DNA of 64,000 nucleotides from Streptomyces sulfonofaciens (GTDB taxonomy: Bacteria > Actinomycetota > Actinomycetes > Streptomycetales > Streptomycetaceae): contig NZ_BNCD01000019.1 of NCBI RefSeq assembly GCF_014656295.1, forward strand, positions 84,509 to 148,508. The letters run 5' to 3'. A program made the position numbers and the translations under genes. Shown piece after piece: positions 37,974 through 47,177 of the stretch (its first letter is position 1; each line of letters opens with the position of its first letter). The notes below the pieces were generated by a model, which was not told where the DNA came from, did no database searches, and worked only from the letters and a program-made list of their open reading frames with translations.

Positions 37974-38633
37974 TCAGATCCAGCCCGCCCGGCGGGAGAT
38001 GCGGATGGCGTCCAGCCGGTTGCGGCCACCGACCTTGCGGATGGCGGAGGCCAGGTAGTTGCGTACCGTGCCGCAGGCCAGGTGCAGTGCGTCGGCGATG
38101 TCGCCGACCGGGGCGCCCTCGGCCGCCAGGGACAGCACGTTCAGTTCGCGGGGCGTCAGCAGCGTCTGCCCCGCCTGGAGAAAGTCGAAGGCGAGCGATT
38201 CGTCGACGAATCGCTCGCCCGATGCCACGGTGCGGATCCCCTCCACTAATCGCCCCGGCGCGCCGTACTTGTCGACGTAGCCCAGGGCACCGACGTCTAT
38301 GGCCCGGCGTAGCCGGCCCGGTCTGCGGGGGCCGGTGAGCACCAGCAGAACAGGGCTGTCCTGGCCGGGGCGGGCAGCCTCGGCCTTCGTACACGGTGCC
38401 TCTCCAGGCGGGGCCGGGAGGGCTGACAGGTCCTCCAGGCAGTCGTCGTCGGCCACGCAGACGAGGGGCAGCGCCACTTCCCCCTGCGGCGACGCGCCGG
38501 GAGGGCACGCCGGGGCACGCCGGCCCGAACCGGTGAGAAGGGGCTCGGCGAGCATCTGCTCCATCCGCAGCAGGGCCACCAGGGCGTCCCGCATGATGTC
38601 CACCCGGTGCATGACCATCACCTGTATCACCAC
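37974..38633 (-). CDS. ramR: NarL/FixJ-type regulator RamR
   Basis: A 219-aa regulator, convergent with ramCSAB. The N-terminal part resembles a receiver (VIQVMVMHRVDIMRDALVAL; later YVDKYGAPGRL in the beta5 Lys position), and the C-terminal LuxR HTH is clear (LLTPRELNVLSLAAEGAPVG; CGTVRNYLASAIRKVGGRNR). A 294-bp gene-free gap separates it from ramB. RamR directly activates ramC in S. coelicolor. GAGGAG lies 3 nt before GTG 38633 and 6 nt before GTG 38630, so the true start may be the second GTG. Confidence 0.92.
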   Translation of the reverse strand: MVIQVMVMHRVDIMRDALVALLRMEQMLAEPLLTGSGRRAPACPPGASPQGEVALPLVCVADDDCLEDLSALPAPPGEAPCTKAEAARPGQDSPVLLVLTGPRRPGRLRRAIDVGALGYVDKYGAPGRLVEGIRTVASGERFVDESLAFDFLQAGQTLLTPRELNVLSLAAEGAPVGDIADALHLACGTVRNYLASAIRKVGGRNRLDAIRISRRAGWI

Positions 38634-39441
38634 AGACTCCTCACAAGACCGACATGTTCAACTCCACCCAACTGCCCCGGCATCCCCCGAATTAACGTTT
38701 CGACAGCCGTTTCGGAAGGCGCCCCTTGGCGCGCGCACAACGCTGATGCTCCCTGGGCGACCGGCGTGCGCCCCCAACGAAAGCCGTAAATCAGTGTGTT
38801 TCGCGCGTTCCACGTCGCTCTGCGCCGGGAATGCGCCAAGTGGTGAGGTCGGCGGTACGCCCGCGCGACGCCTCTTCTCGGATCGGAACCGCCGGCCTGA
38901 TCGGAATGCCTCATCGTTTCTGCGTAGCCGCTGCCCGTCATAAGGAGGAGCGGCTATGTCGCGCCGCCATCGGAGGCCGACGCACGTCTTCGACGGGTCC
39001 CGCACACCCCGGGGAAGGGGCAGGTGCGCTTATCGGTCAGGAGCCGGAGTGGACCACCGGCCAGAGCCGCACCGTCGGCAGCGGCCTCGCCGACCCGCAG
39101 CCCATCGCGGCGCCCTCCCTCTCGAACTCGACGACTGCCTCGCACGTCCGTGCCGTGCAGGCCGATCCGGCTGTCCTGCCCGGGGCCCGTCCCCCCGCCC
39201 TCGACACACTCCGGGCCCCGCGGGGTCCTTGGGCCCGGCCGCCGGCGTCAACGCCCCTCAGGCGGTCCCGAAGGGCGGCGCCGCGCACTCCGCGACGGCG
39301 ACCGCACGTGGCGGCTCGGCGATGGCGAGGGCCCGACGAGCCGACAGCCCAGCCGTCCGTCCGCCGGCCCTCCGTCTCCTCGTTCCGAGCCGGTGGGATG
39401 AGATCGGATGAGATCGGATGAGAGGTGAGGACGGAAAGGGC
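38634..39441. other. Upstream region of ramR and decayed stretch
   Basis: 38634-38900 is the least GC-rich part of this neighbourhood and should carry the ramR promoter. At 38956 an ATG follows a near-perfect Shine-Dalgarno (AAGGAGGAG), but the frame (to 39411) loses codon bias after about 20 codons, while another frame keeps strong GC3 to about 39250. I read this as a frameshifted, degraded gene of unknown family, with no recognisable motif. Near the end is a triple GATCGGATGA-like repeat (39400-39420). Confidence 0.4.
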
Positions 39442-39630
39442 TCACTGCCCGATCCCCCGATCCGTGCGGAGTTGACTCTGGTTGATCAGCGTCACGATGT
39501 CGTTGGGGGACTGAACCGCGGAGAACTGCGCCTCGTGCTCCTCATTCAGGATGCCGAACAGGCTCTCCACCAGTTCCTTGGTGGCGGCCAGCGCGCGGAC
39601 CTCGTGCGGCCCCTGCCCACACGGGCCGAC
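39442..39630 (-). pseudogene. Orphan C-terminal gene fragment
   Basis: On the minus strand a frame with good codon bias reads VRALAATKELVESLFGILNE then EHEAQFSAVQSPNDIVTLIN and stops at 39442. Upstream of about 39630 the frame loses coding character and no start is visible. It looks like the last 50-60 residues of a helical protein whose 5' part was lost. I do not recognise the family. Confidence 0.4.
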
Positions 39631-39873
39631 TCGCCCGGGCGGTCGTGTTCGGGGCGTCGCACGACGCGGCCGGTCCCGCGGTCCAGCGGGGGCCGGTCCC
39701 GGTCAGGGATGCGTTGCGGTGGCGTACGAGGGCCTTCTCGGTCGGTGTGGACGGCATCGTCCGCACCGACCTGAAAAGGCCCCCGCCCGTTCACGATCGC
39801 CTGTTCGGATCGGCCGTTCAGGACCTCGCGCGAGGCCCGTGCCACCTGCCCACGGCCTCCCTGGAGGGAACGG

Positions 39874-42800
39874 CTAGACGTGGAAGGCGTGTCGGGAGCA
39901 GCAGGGTTCCCGGCGGAGCTGCCGGCTGACGTCGAGCCAGTCGGTGGGGTGCGCCGTGGGGTGCGGTGCGGGCGTGGTGAACGCTTCGACCAGGTCGTCC
40001 CGCCGGTAGAGGGTGCCCTCCCGCATGGCCCAGGTGGTGCGGACCAGGTCGTCGAAGTCGTCGAAGGGATTGCCGTCGACGGCTGTCAGGTCGGCGAGCT
40101 TGCCGGGTTCCACGGTGCCCAGGTCGTCCGCCACGCCGAACATCCGAGCGGGGACCACGGTGGCGGTGCGCAGTGCCTGTGCCGCCGAGAGGCCGTTGGA
40201 GTGCAGGGCACGCAGGCCGAGGTGGACGTGCAGGCCGATGGGTGTCAGGGGCGCGTCGGTGCCGAGGGCGAGCATGCCGCCCTCGTCGATGATGCGCTGG
40301 TAGACGGCCATTTCCTGAGCGATGGCCTGGTATGCCGCCGGGGTCGGCGGGGTGTCCGCGTAGGTGGTGACGAGTGCGGTGTCCCACGGTGGCATGAGGG
40401 TGGTGACCCTGGGATCCTCGGCCAGTGAGGGATCGGCTCCGATGAGCGAGAGAGCCGTGAAGGGAGTGATGACGATCTTGAAGTCGCCGCCGCGGTAGGT
40501 TTCCAGGACGTCCTGGTACGAGTGGCCCGTCGGCGAGTACGCCCGTCCGTACTCGGATCTCTGGGTGGCTTCCAGGTGGGTGGTGAGGTCCTGTCCGACA
40601 CTGCTTCCCGGTGACAGGAGGTGGCTGCCGGACAGTACGCCGAGTTTCTCGTGTGCCGTGCGGGCTGCTTCGCGCATGGTCCGGGCGGGGGCGCGGACAT
40701 AGGTTTTGACGAAGTCGTAGTCGAGGGCCTCGGCCCGCTTGAGGGAGCGTCGGACACCTTCATGGGTCCGGTGGGCCCGGCCCATGCTGTAGGCGACCCG
40801 GCTGCCGTCGATCAACTCGCCCGTGGCGAACAGGCGCGGCCCTGCCATGCGTCCCGCCTGGACGGATTCGCGGATCCGCACCGCCTCATGGGCGAAACCG
40901 CCGAGTGAGGCGTTGGTCGTGATGCCGTAGGCGAGCATGAGGCTGCTCTGCCGCCCGCCGTAGGTGTACTGCCACGGATGGGTGTGCGCATCCCACAGCC
41001 CCGGAATGACCGTGGAGGTGGAGGCGTCGATGAGCTTCTCGCCGGAGGGGACTCTCGAACGGTGGGGCTCCACGGATGTGATGCGGTTGGCGCGGATGAC
41101 GATGTCGACGTCCTCGCGGACCGTGTCGCCGGTGCCGTCCCACAGCCGTCCCGCGTGCACCCGGGTGACGTCGGACGGAGAGGGCAGTCGACGGCGGTAG
41201 TCCAGCGGCACGGGTACGACGCGCGGCTGGGTTCCGTCGCGGTTGATGAGCTTGAGCGTGCCGCTCGCCCCGTACAGCAGGGTGCGTGAGTCACCCGACC
41301 AGGACGGGTGGTCGGCCGCCTCGTCCGTGAGGCGCTGGGGCTCGCCTGCCGGTGTGCCGTCGGCGTGCACCGGCAGGACCCACAGTGCGGACTCCATGAT
41401 GAAGGCCATGGCCGAGCCGTCGGGGGCCCATACCGGACCTGCGTTGCCCCGGTCTGCGAGGGAAGCGTGCGGGCTGGGCTGGTGGGCCGTCCACTTTCCG
41501 GTGCTGGTGTCGACGACGCGGATGAGGTTGTATCCCTCGCGAAAACGCTGATTGAGCCGGTTGCGGTCGCAGAACGCGATGTACCGGCCGTCCGGCGACC
41601 AGGTCGGGCGGCTGGGAAGTCCGTTGGCGCCCAGGGGCGTGGCCAGGGTCTTCTCGGTTCCGGTCGTGAGGTCCTTCACCAGCAGGTTGCCCGTGGAGTC
41701 CTGACAGGCGAGCCGGGTGCCGTCGGGGGAAAGGGCCGCGTTCAGACGGCCGCCGGTCGCCACGACCTCGTCGCGATCACCGTCGAGCCAGTGTCGGTGC
41801 ACGCTGATGAGTCCGTTGCCGTCCGTGCCGCCCTCGTACGAGTACAGGAGACTGCGCCCGTCCGGTGCCCAGGACGGCATCTGCACATATCCCGAGGCGT
41901 TCGACTGGACGAGTCTGCGCGGACGGCGGCCGATCGGCAGGACCCACAACGCGTTGAGAGCGGCGAATGCGACAGATCCGCCGTCCGGCGAGAGCACCGG
42001 CAGGTGGATGCCCCGGACCGGTTTCGCCGCCGTCGAATCGAAATCGTGGTCCTTCCTCGGGTGGACCGCGCGCGGCACGTCCATCGCCGCTGTGAAGGGA
42101 ATCCGCTCCGGAGCCGACTTCGCGGCGCTCCGGCCGGGAGGCCGCACGCGCAACTGCCCGTCAGCCACGTAGAAGAGTGCACCGTCCGTGCCCCAGGAAG
42201 GCGGCAGGGGCGAGACGTCCTCCCCCTCGGTCACGGGCTCGCCGTCCACCATCAGGGTGGAGAAGGCCGCGTTGGCCGGCGGGACGGCGTCGCCGACGTG
42301 GACGTACGCCACACGGCCGTCCGCGCTGACCGCAGGACCGACCAGGACGCCCGCGTCCACGGTACGGACCACCGCCACGCTGCCCCCTGCGGCCGGTACG
42401 GAGGCAAGGGTGCGCCCACCGGCCGTACCGGCGCGCACGAAGACCAGCCTGCTGCCGTCCGGGTACCAGGCAGGGTCGTAGTCCTCGACGCCGGTCCCGT
42501 CGGTGAGTTGCCTCAGTTCACCGGTCCGTACGTCCACCGTCCAGATGGTGTACGAACTGCCGGCCACCGGATCCCCGCCCCGCTCCGACGCGAACGCGAT
42601 GCGCGTACCGTCGGGCGACCAGGCCACTCCCCGGTCGTCCCAGGGACCGGAGGTCACCTGCCGCAGCCGGGAGCCGTCCGGTTCCATCGTCCACACATGG
42701 AAACCGCCGCCCTGGTAGCCGCACACGGCGACCTGCGAACCGTCGGGCGACCACGACAGCCGGGTGGGCTCCAGATCCGGTCCGGTCAGCGCTCTCGCTC

Positions 42801-43047
42801 GCCCGCCCTTGCGGGCGAGCGACCACAGCACACCTTGAACCTCCATGATCAGCTCACGCCCGTCGGGCGAAACGATCACAGAGGCGTTCGTTCCGGCGCT
42901 GAACTCCAGCGTCCTCGTGGCCGCCGAGGACACCGGGTCGCCGACAGGCGGAGCCCCCGCGGCCTGTCCAGGGTGCAGCGGGAGAGCCGCGACGCCGAGT
43001 CCGGCCCTGAGGACACCCCGGCGCGATAATCCATGCTCGTGATCCAT
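39874..43047 (-). CDS. Tat-exported amidohydrolase with N-terminal TolB-like beta-propeller
   Basis: A 1057-aa secreted protein. It opens with a twin-arginine signal (LSRRGVLRAGLGVAALPL). Residues about 40-610 hold many WSPDGS/SPDGR-type beta-propeller blades, and the C-terminal third is a metal-dependent amidohydrolase: DAHTHPW (HxH near residue 687), the aspartate in LALGTDAPLTPIG, and the closing EPGKLADLTAVDGNPF. The fusion recalls tricorn-like/WD40-amidohydrolase proteins of unknown substrate. ATG 43047 is preferred because it puts the Tat motif at residue 9; a GTG at 43086 is possible. It lies downstream of dihydropyrimidinase on the same strand. Confidence 0.88.
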   Translation of the reverse strand: MDHEHGLSRRGVLRAGLGVAALPLHPGQAAGAPPVGDPVSSAATRTLEFSAGTNASVIVSPDGRELIMEVQGVLWSLARKGGRARALTGPDLEPTRLSWSPDGSQVAVCGYQGGGFHVWTMEPDGSRLRQVTSGPWDDRGVAWSPDGTRIAFASERGGDPVAGSSYTIWTVDVRTGELRQLTDGTGVEDYDPAWYPDGSRLVFVRAGTAGGRTLASVPAAGGSVAVVRTVDAGVLVGPAVSADGRVAYVHVGDAVPPANAAFSTLMVDGEPVTEGEDVSPLPPSWGTDGALFYVADGQLRVRPPGRSAAKSAPERIPFTAAMDVPRAVHPRKDHDFDSTAAKPVRGIHLPVLSPDGGSVAFAALNALWVLPIGRRPRRLVQSNASGYVQMPSWAPDGRSLLYSYEGGTDGNGLISVHRHWLDGDRDEVVATGGRLNAALSPDGTRLACQDSTGNLLVKDLTTGTEKTLATPLGANGLPSRPTWSPDGRYIAFCDRNRLNQRFREGYNLIRVVDTSTGKWTAHQPSPHASLADRGNAGPVWAPDGSAMAFIMESALWVLPVHADGTPAGEPQRLTDEAADHPSWSGDSRTLLYGASGTLKLINRDGTQPRVVPVPLDYRRRLPSPSDVTRVHAGRLWDGTGDTVREDVDIVIRANRITSVEPHRSRVPSGEKLIDASTSTVIPGLWDAHTHPWQYTYGGRQSSLMLAYGITTNASLGGFAHEAVRIRESVQAGRMAGPRLFATGELIDGSRVAYSMGRAHRTHEGVRRSLKRAEALDYDFVKTYVRAPARTMREAARTAHEKLGVLSGSHLLSPGSSVGQDLTTHLEATQRSEYGRAYSPTGHSYQDVLETYRGGDFKIVITPFTALSLIGADPSLAEDPRVTTLMPPWDTALVTTYADTPPTPAAYQAIAQEMAVYQRIIDEGGMLALGTDAPLTPIGLHVHLGLRALHSNGLSAAQALRTATVVPARMFGVADDLGTVEPGKLADLTAVDGNPFDDFDDLVRTTWAMREGTLYRRDDLVEAFTTPAPHPTAHPTDWLDVSRQLRREPCCSRHAFHV

Positions 43048-43158
43048 GAAGTCCCACAGCCCGGGGAGGCGCGCTTGTATTCCCACACCCGCGGGATCCC
43101 CGTACGGGTGGTCCGCGGGTGCGCCGCGATCCGGTCCAGCAGCCGGGGGGGGCTCCCG

Positions 43159-44562
43159 TCAGTTCAGGTACTGGCTGGTGCACCGGGGCAGGAACACGCC
43201 GTGCCCGGCACGCCCCCTGAACTCGCCGCGCTCGACGACGACCTCCCCTCTCGAAAGGACCGTCTCCACACGGCCCGTGACCCGCCTGCCCTCGTAGGCC
43301 GAGTAGTCGACGTTCATGTGATGGGTCTCCGCTGACATGACCTGCTCGGCCGCCGGGTCGTAGATCACCACGTCCGCGTCCGCACCCGGCGCTATCGTGC
43401 CCTTGCGGCCGTACAGGCCGAACATCCGCGCCGGGGCCGCGCACGCGATCTCGATCCAGCGCCGCCGTGAGATGTGCCCCTCGACCACACCCTGGTGGAG
43501 CAGGTCCATACGGTTCTCCACGCCCGGCAGCCCGTTCGGGATCTTCGAGAAGTCACCCCGCCCCAGCTCCTTCTGCCCCGAGAAGCAGAACGGGCAGTGG
43601 TCGGTGGACACCACCTGCAGGTCGTTGGTCCGCAGCCCCCGCCAGAGGTACTTCTGGTGCTCCTTCGGCCGCAGCGGGGTCGAGCAGACGTACTTCGCGC
43701 CCTCGAAGTCCGGCTCGGCCAGGTTGTCCGTCGACAGGAACAGGTACTGCGGACACGTCTCACCGAACACGGGCAGGCCCTCGTCCCGCGCCCGCGCGAC
43801 CTCGGCCACCGCCTCCTGCGCCGAGACGTGCACCACGTACACCGGCGCCCCGGCCACCTGCGCCAGCTTGATCACCCGGTGCGTCGCCTCCGCCTCCAGC
43901 AGCGCCTTCCGCACCTCACCGTGGTACCGCGGATCGGTCTCCCCCCGCGCCAGCGCCTGTTCCACCAGCACATCGATGGCCAGACCGTTCTCCGCGTGCA
44001 TCATGATCATGCCCCCGTTGGCGGCACCCTTCTGCATCGCGCGCAGGATCTGCCCGTCGTCGCTGAAGAAGACCCCGGGGTAGGCAGTGAACAGTTTGAA
44101 GGACGAGACACCCTCTTGGACCAGGAGATCCATCTCCTTGAGCGTCGACTCGTTCACATCCGACACGATCATGTGGAAGCCGTAGTCGATCGCGCAGTTG
44201 CCCTCCGCCTTCGCGTACCAGGCGTCCAGACCCTCGCGCAGCGACCTGCCCACGCTCTGCACCGCGAAGTCGACGACGGTCGTGGTGCCGCCCCAGGCCG
44301 CCGCCCGGGTCCCCGTCTCGAAGGTGTCCGAGGCGCAGGTGCCGCCGAAGGGCATCTCCATGTGGGTGTGGACGTCGACGCCGCCCGGGATGACGTACTT
44401 GCCCCTCGCGTCGATCAGCCGGTCCGCGTGCCAGCCCTCGGCGACGTCCGAACCGCTCGCGGCGAGGGCGACGATCCGCTCACCGTCCGTCAGGACGTCC
44501 GCGTGGGTCTCCTCGGCGGCGGTGATCACAAGCCCGCCGCGGATCAGGGTACGGGTGCTCAT
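43159..44562 (-). CDS. hydA: Dihydropyrimidinase (D-hydantoinase)
   Basis: A 467-aa cyclic amidohydrolase that opens dihydrouracil/dihydrothymine or 5-substituted hydantoins. The binuclear metal site is complete: HTH (H65, H67), carbamylated K156 in SSFKLFTAYPG, H189 in MMHAENG, H245 in VVHVSAQ and D321 in STDHCPF. Size and order match the family. The ATG at 44562 has GAGAGGGA about 6 nt upstream. Aminotransferase and ureidopropionase genes lie upstream on the same strand, giving steps 2 and 3 of reductive pyrimidine breakdown plus disposal of beta-alanine. The reductase for step 1 is not in view. Confidence 0.96.
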   Translation of the reverse strand: MSTRTLIRGGLVITAAEETHADVLTDGERIVALAASGSDVAEGWHADRLIDARGKYVIPGGVDVHTHMEMPFGGTCASDTFETGTRAAAWGGTTTVVDFAVQSVGRSLREGLDAWYAKAEGNCAIDYGFHMIVSDVNESTLKEMDLLVQEGVSSFKLFTAYPGVFFSDDGQILRAMQKGAANGGMIMMHAENGLAIDVLVEQALARGETDPRYHGEVRKALLEAEATHRVIKLAQVAGAPVYVVHVSAQEAVAEVARARDEGLPVFGETCPQYLFLSTDNLAEPDFEGAKYVCSTPLRPKEHQKYLWRGLRTNDLQVVSTDHCPFCFSGQKELGRGDFSKIPNGLPGVENRMDLLHQGVVEGHISRRRWIEIACAAPARMFGLYGRKGTIAPGADADVVIYDPAAEQVMSAETHHMNVDYSAYEGRRVTGRVETVLSRGEVVVERGEFRGRAGHGVFLPRCTSQYLN

Positions 44563-44716
44563 GCGTTCCCTCTCGCTGTGTCTCGATGGGCGGGGCCGCG
44601 CCCGCTGCGGGCCCGCGGCGGGCGGACCGCGGCACGCGGACCGCACCGGCGGACCACGGCACACGGGTGCGGCCGCCGGGCCACGGCACACGGACCCGGC
44701 GGACGGACCCGCGGCG

Positions 44717-46054
44717 TCACGCCCGGCGAAGGGCCCGCACCAGAATGTCCGCGCCCTCCTTCGCCTCCGCCTCCGTCAGCGTCAGCGGCGGCGCGATGCG
44801 CAGCACGCTCGTGTCGTGCGCGCCGCCCTTGCCGATCAGCAGGCCCTCCTCCCGCGCCGCTTCCAGGACCGCCGCGGCGGCGTCAGGATCTGCCGTGTCC
44901 GTACCCGGCCGTACCAGCTCGATGCCGGCCATCAGCCCGCGCCCGCGCACCTCGCGGACCCCGGGCAGCCCGGCGCAGCCCGCCCGCAGCCGTTCGAGGA
45001 GGAGGTCGCCGACCCGCTTGGCGTTGCCCTGAAGGTCGTGGTCGAGCAGATAGGCGAGGTTGGCGAGGCCGGCGGCCATGGTGATCGGGGAGCCGCCGAA
45101 GGTGGAGATGGAGTTGGTGTCGAGGCAGTTCATGATCTCGGCACGGGCCACCACACCGCCGATGGACATGCCGTTGCCGATGCCCTTGGCGAAGGTGAGC
45201 AGGTCCGGGGGGCCCGAGGCCGCGTGCGCCTGCCAGCCCCAGAAGTGGTCGCCGGTGCGGCCCCAGCCGGTCTGCACCTCATCGGTGATCCACAGGATGC
45301 CGTGCCGGTCGAGTACCTCGCGGAAAGCGGCGTAGAGGCCGTCGGGCGGGGCGGTGAAGCCGCCGACGCCCTGGACGGGCTCGGCGATCAGTGCGGCCAC
45401 TCCGCCGCGCGTCTGCCCGAGGAGGTCCTCCAGGTCGGCGACGCACGCCGCGGTGAAGTCCGCGTCGGACAGGTGCGCGTAGGGACCGCGGGTGCGCACG
45501 GCGCCGTGCACGTACAGGGTCGCGAGCGGGGAGAGGCTGGTCGGTGACCAGCCTCGGTTGCCGGTGATGCCGACCGCGCCGAAGGAGCGGCCGTGGTAGC
45601 TGTTGCGCATCGCCAGGATCTGGTTGGACCCGCGGTGGGCGGTGGCGAGCAGCAGCGCGGTGTCGTTCGCCTCGGTGCCGGAGGTGGTGAAGAACACCCG
45701 GGCGTCCGGGATGCCCGACAACTCCGCGACGCGCTCCGCCAGCTCGACCATCGGCCGGTTGAGGTAGAGCGTGGAGGAGTGGATGAGCCGCCCCGCCTGC
45801 TCGCTGACGGCCTTGGTGACCTCCGGCAGGGCGTGCGCGGTCATGGTGGTGAGGATGCCGCCGAAGAAGTCCAGGTACCGCTTGCCCTGGGCGTCCCACA
45901 CGTACCGGCCCTCGCCGTGGGTGAGCTCCAGGGGGTCGGCGTAGTAGAGGGCGACCCAGTCGGGGATGACGGCCCTGTGCCTGTCCAGGAGGGGTCGCAC
46001 GGCATCCTGGCCGGGGGCGGTGTCGGGTGCCGGCCCGTCGTGCCGCTCGCTCAT
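44717..46054 (-). CDS. Class III aminotransferase, probable beta-alanine:2-oxo acid transaminase
   Basis: A 445-aa PLP enzyme (AGXT2/omega-transaminase type). Key features are FFTTSGTEANDTALL, the PLP-phosphate/ring motif ITDEVQTGWGRTG (Asp) and the Schiff-base lysine in TFAKGIGNG. In this operon it should remove the amino group from beta-alanine or beta-aminoisobutyrate formed by the ureidopropionase. Its ATG overlaps the ureidopropionase stop by 4 nt (ATGA), so the genes are coupled. A short alternative-start extension upstream lacks coding bias and was discarded. Confidence 0.9.
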   Translation of the reverse strand: MSERHDGPAPDTAPGQDAVRPLLDRHRAVIPDWVALYYADPLELTHGEGRYVWDAQGKRYLDFFGGILTTMTAHALPEVTKAVSEQAGRLIHSSTLYLNRPMVELAERVAELSGIPDARVFFTTSGTEANDTALLLATAHRGSNQILAMRNSYHGRSFGAVGITGNRGWSPTSLSPLATLYVHGAVRTRGPYAHLSDADFTAACVADLEDLLGQTRGGVAALIAEPVQGVGGFTAPPDGLYAAFREVLDRHGILWITDEVQTGWGRTGDHFWGWQAHAASGPPDLLTFAKGIGNGMSIGGVVARAEIMNCLDTNSISTFGGSPITMAAGLANLAYLLDHDLQGNAKRVGDLLLERLRAGCAGLPGVREVRGRGLMAGIELVRPGTDTADPDAAAAVLEAAREEGLLIGKGGAHDTSVLRIAPPLTLTEAEAKEGADILVRALRRA

Positions 46055-46893
46055 GGCCGTACCAGCCCTTCGTAGGCGTCGGGGCGGCGATCGCGGTAGA
46101 ACGCCCATTGGTTGCGCACCTCGTCGATCAGGCCGAAGTCGAGGTCGCGGACGAGGAGTTCCTCGTTCTTGTCGTCGGCGACGTCGCCGACGAACTGACC
46201 GCGCGGGTCGACGAAGTAGCTCGTCCCGTAGAAGTCGTTGTCGCCGTACTCCTCCTGGCCGACGCGGTTGATCGCGGCGACGAAGTACTCGTTGGCGACG
46301 GCCGCGGCGGGCTGCTCCAACTGCCACAGGTGGGCGGACAGGCCGCGGGAGGTGGCGGAGGGGTTGTAGACGAGCTGCGCGCCGGCGAGGCCGAGGGCGC
46401 GCCAGCCCTCGGGGAAGTGGCGGTCATAGCAGATGTAGACGCCGACCTTGCCGACGGCGGTGTCGAAGACCGGCCATCCGGTGTTGCCCGGCCTGAAGTA
46501 GTACTTCTCCCAGAAGCCCTTGACCTGCGGGATGTGGTGCTTGCGGTATGTGCCGAGCACGGTGCCGTCGGCGTCGATCACGGCCGCGGTGTTGTAGTAG
46601 AGGCCCGACTGCTCGACCTCGAAGACGGGCACGACGATCACCATGCCGGTCTCTCGGGCCAGTTGCCGCATCCGGCGCACGGTCGGTCCGTCCGGCACGG
46701 GTTCCGCCCAGCGGTAGTGCTCCGGCTCCTGCACCTGGCAGAAGTACGGTGCGTTGAAGACCTCCTGGAAGCCGATGATCCTCGCGCCCTGGCGGGCCGC
46801 CTCGCGGGCGTGTTCCTCGTGTTTGGCGATCATGGATTCGGTGTCGCCTGTCCAGGTCGCCTGGACCAGTGCGGCACGTACGACAGTGGCCAT
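46051..46893 (-). CDS. Beta-ureidopropionase / N-carbamoyl amidohydrolase (nitrilase superfamily)
   Basis: A 280-aa carbon-nitrogen hydrolase releasing beta-alanine, CO2 and ammonia from N-carbamoyl-beta-alanine. The Glu-Lys-Cys triad is E44 (GFQEVFNAPYF), K118 (YRKHHIPQ) and C155 (YICYDRHFPEGWRALGL). AAGGAG lies 7 nt before ATG 46893. It is the first gene of the unit running into the aminotransferase and hydantoinase genes. A promoter must lie in 46894-47177, where I see no gene. Confidence 0.93.
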   Translation of the reverse strand: MATVVRAALVQATWTGDTESMIAKHEEHAREAARQGARIIGFQEVFNAPYFCQVQEPEHYRWAEPVPDGPTVRRMRQLARETGMVIVVPVFEVEQSGLYYNTAAVIDADGTVLGTYRKHHIPQVKGFWEKYYFRPGNTGWPVFDTAVGKVGVYICYDRHFPEGWRALGLAGAQLVYNPSATSRGLSAHLWQLEQPAAAVANEYFVAAINRVGQEEYGDNDFYGTSYFVDPRGQFVGDVADDKNEELLVRDLDFGLIDEVRNQWAFYRDRRPDAYEGLVRP

Positions 46894-47177
46894 GAGCTGC
46901 TCCTTCGACAAGACGTCAGAGCACGGGGGGCGAGCGTGGGGGGGCGAGCGCGGAGCGCTCTGTGTCGGGATGGGTACGGATGGCGGCCTCTACGCCCGTA
47001 GACACGTGACCGTAGAGGCACGAACGTAAGCCTCAGATCCGGGCGGGGCAAGACCATCGCCGTGAACCCGCTGAGTCGATCATCTTTCGCACCCGTGCGG
47101 GCGAGAGCGCGATGACATGCCGCGCCACGGGGTGGTGCACGGGGCGGCGGGCGCGGCTCTGGTGCGCCGTGAGGCGC

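Noticed and set aside
38831..39421. 196-codon plus-strand gene after ramR
   Set aside because: No ribosome site, no homology-like motif; codon bias switches frames, so only a decayed gene is reported.
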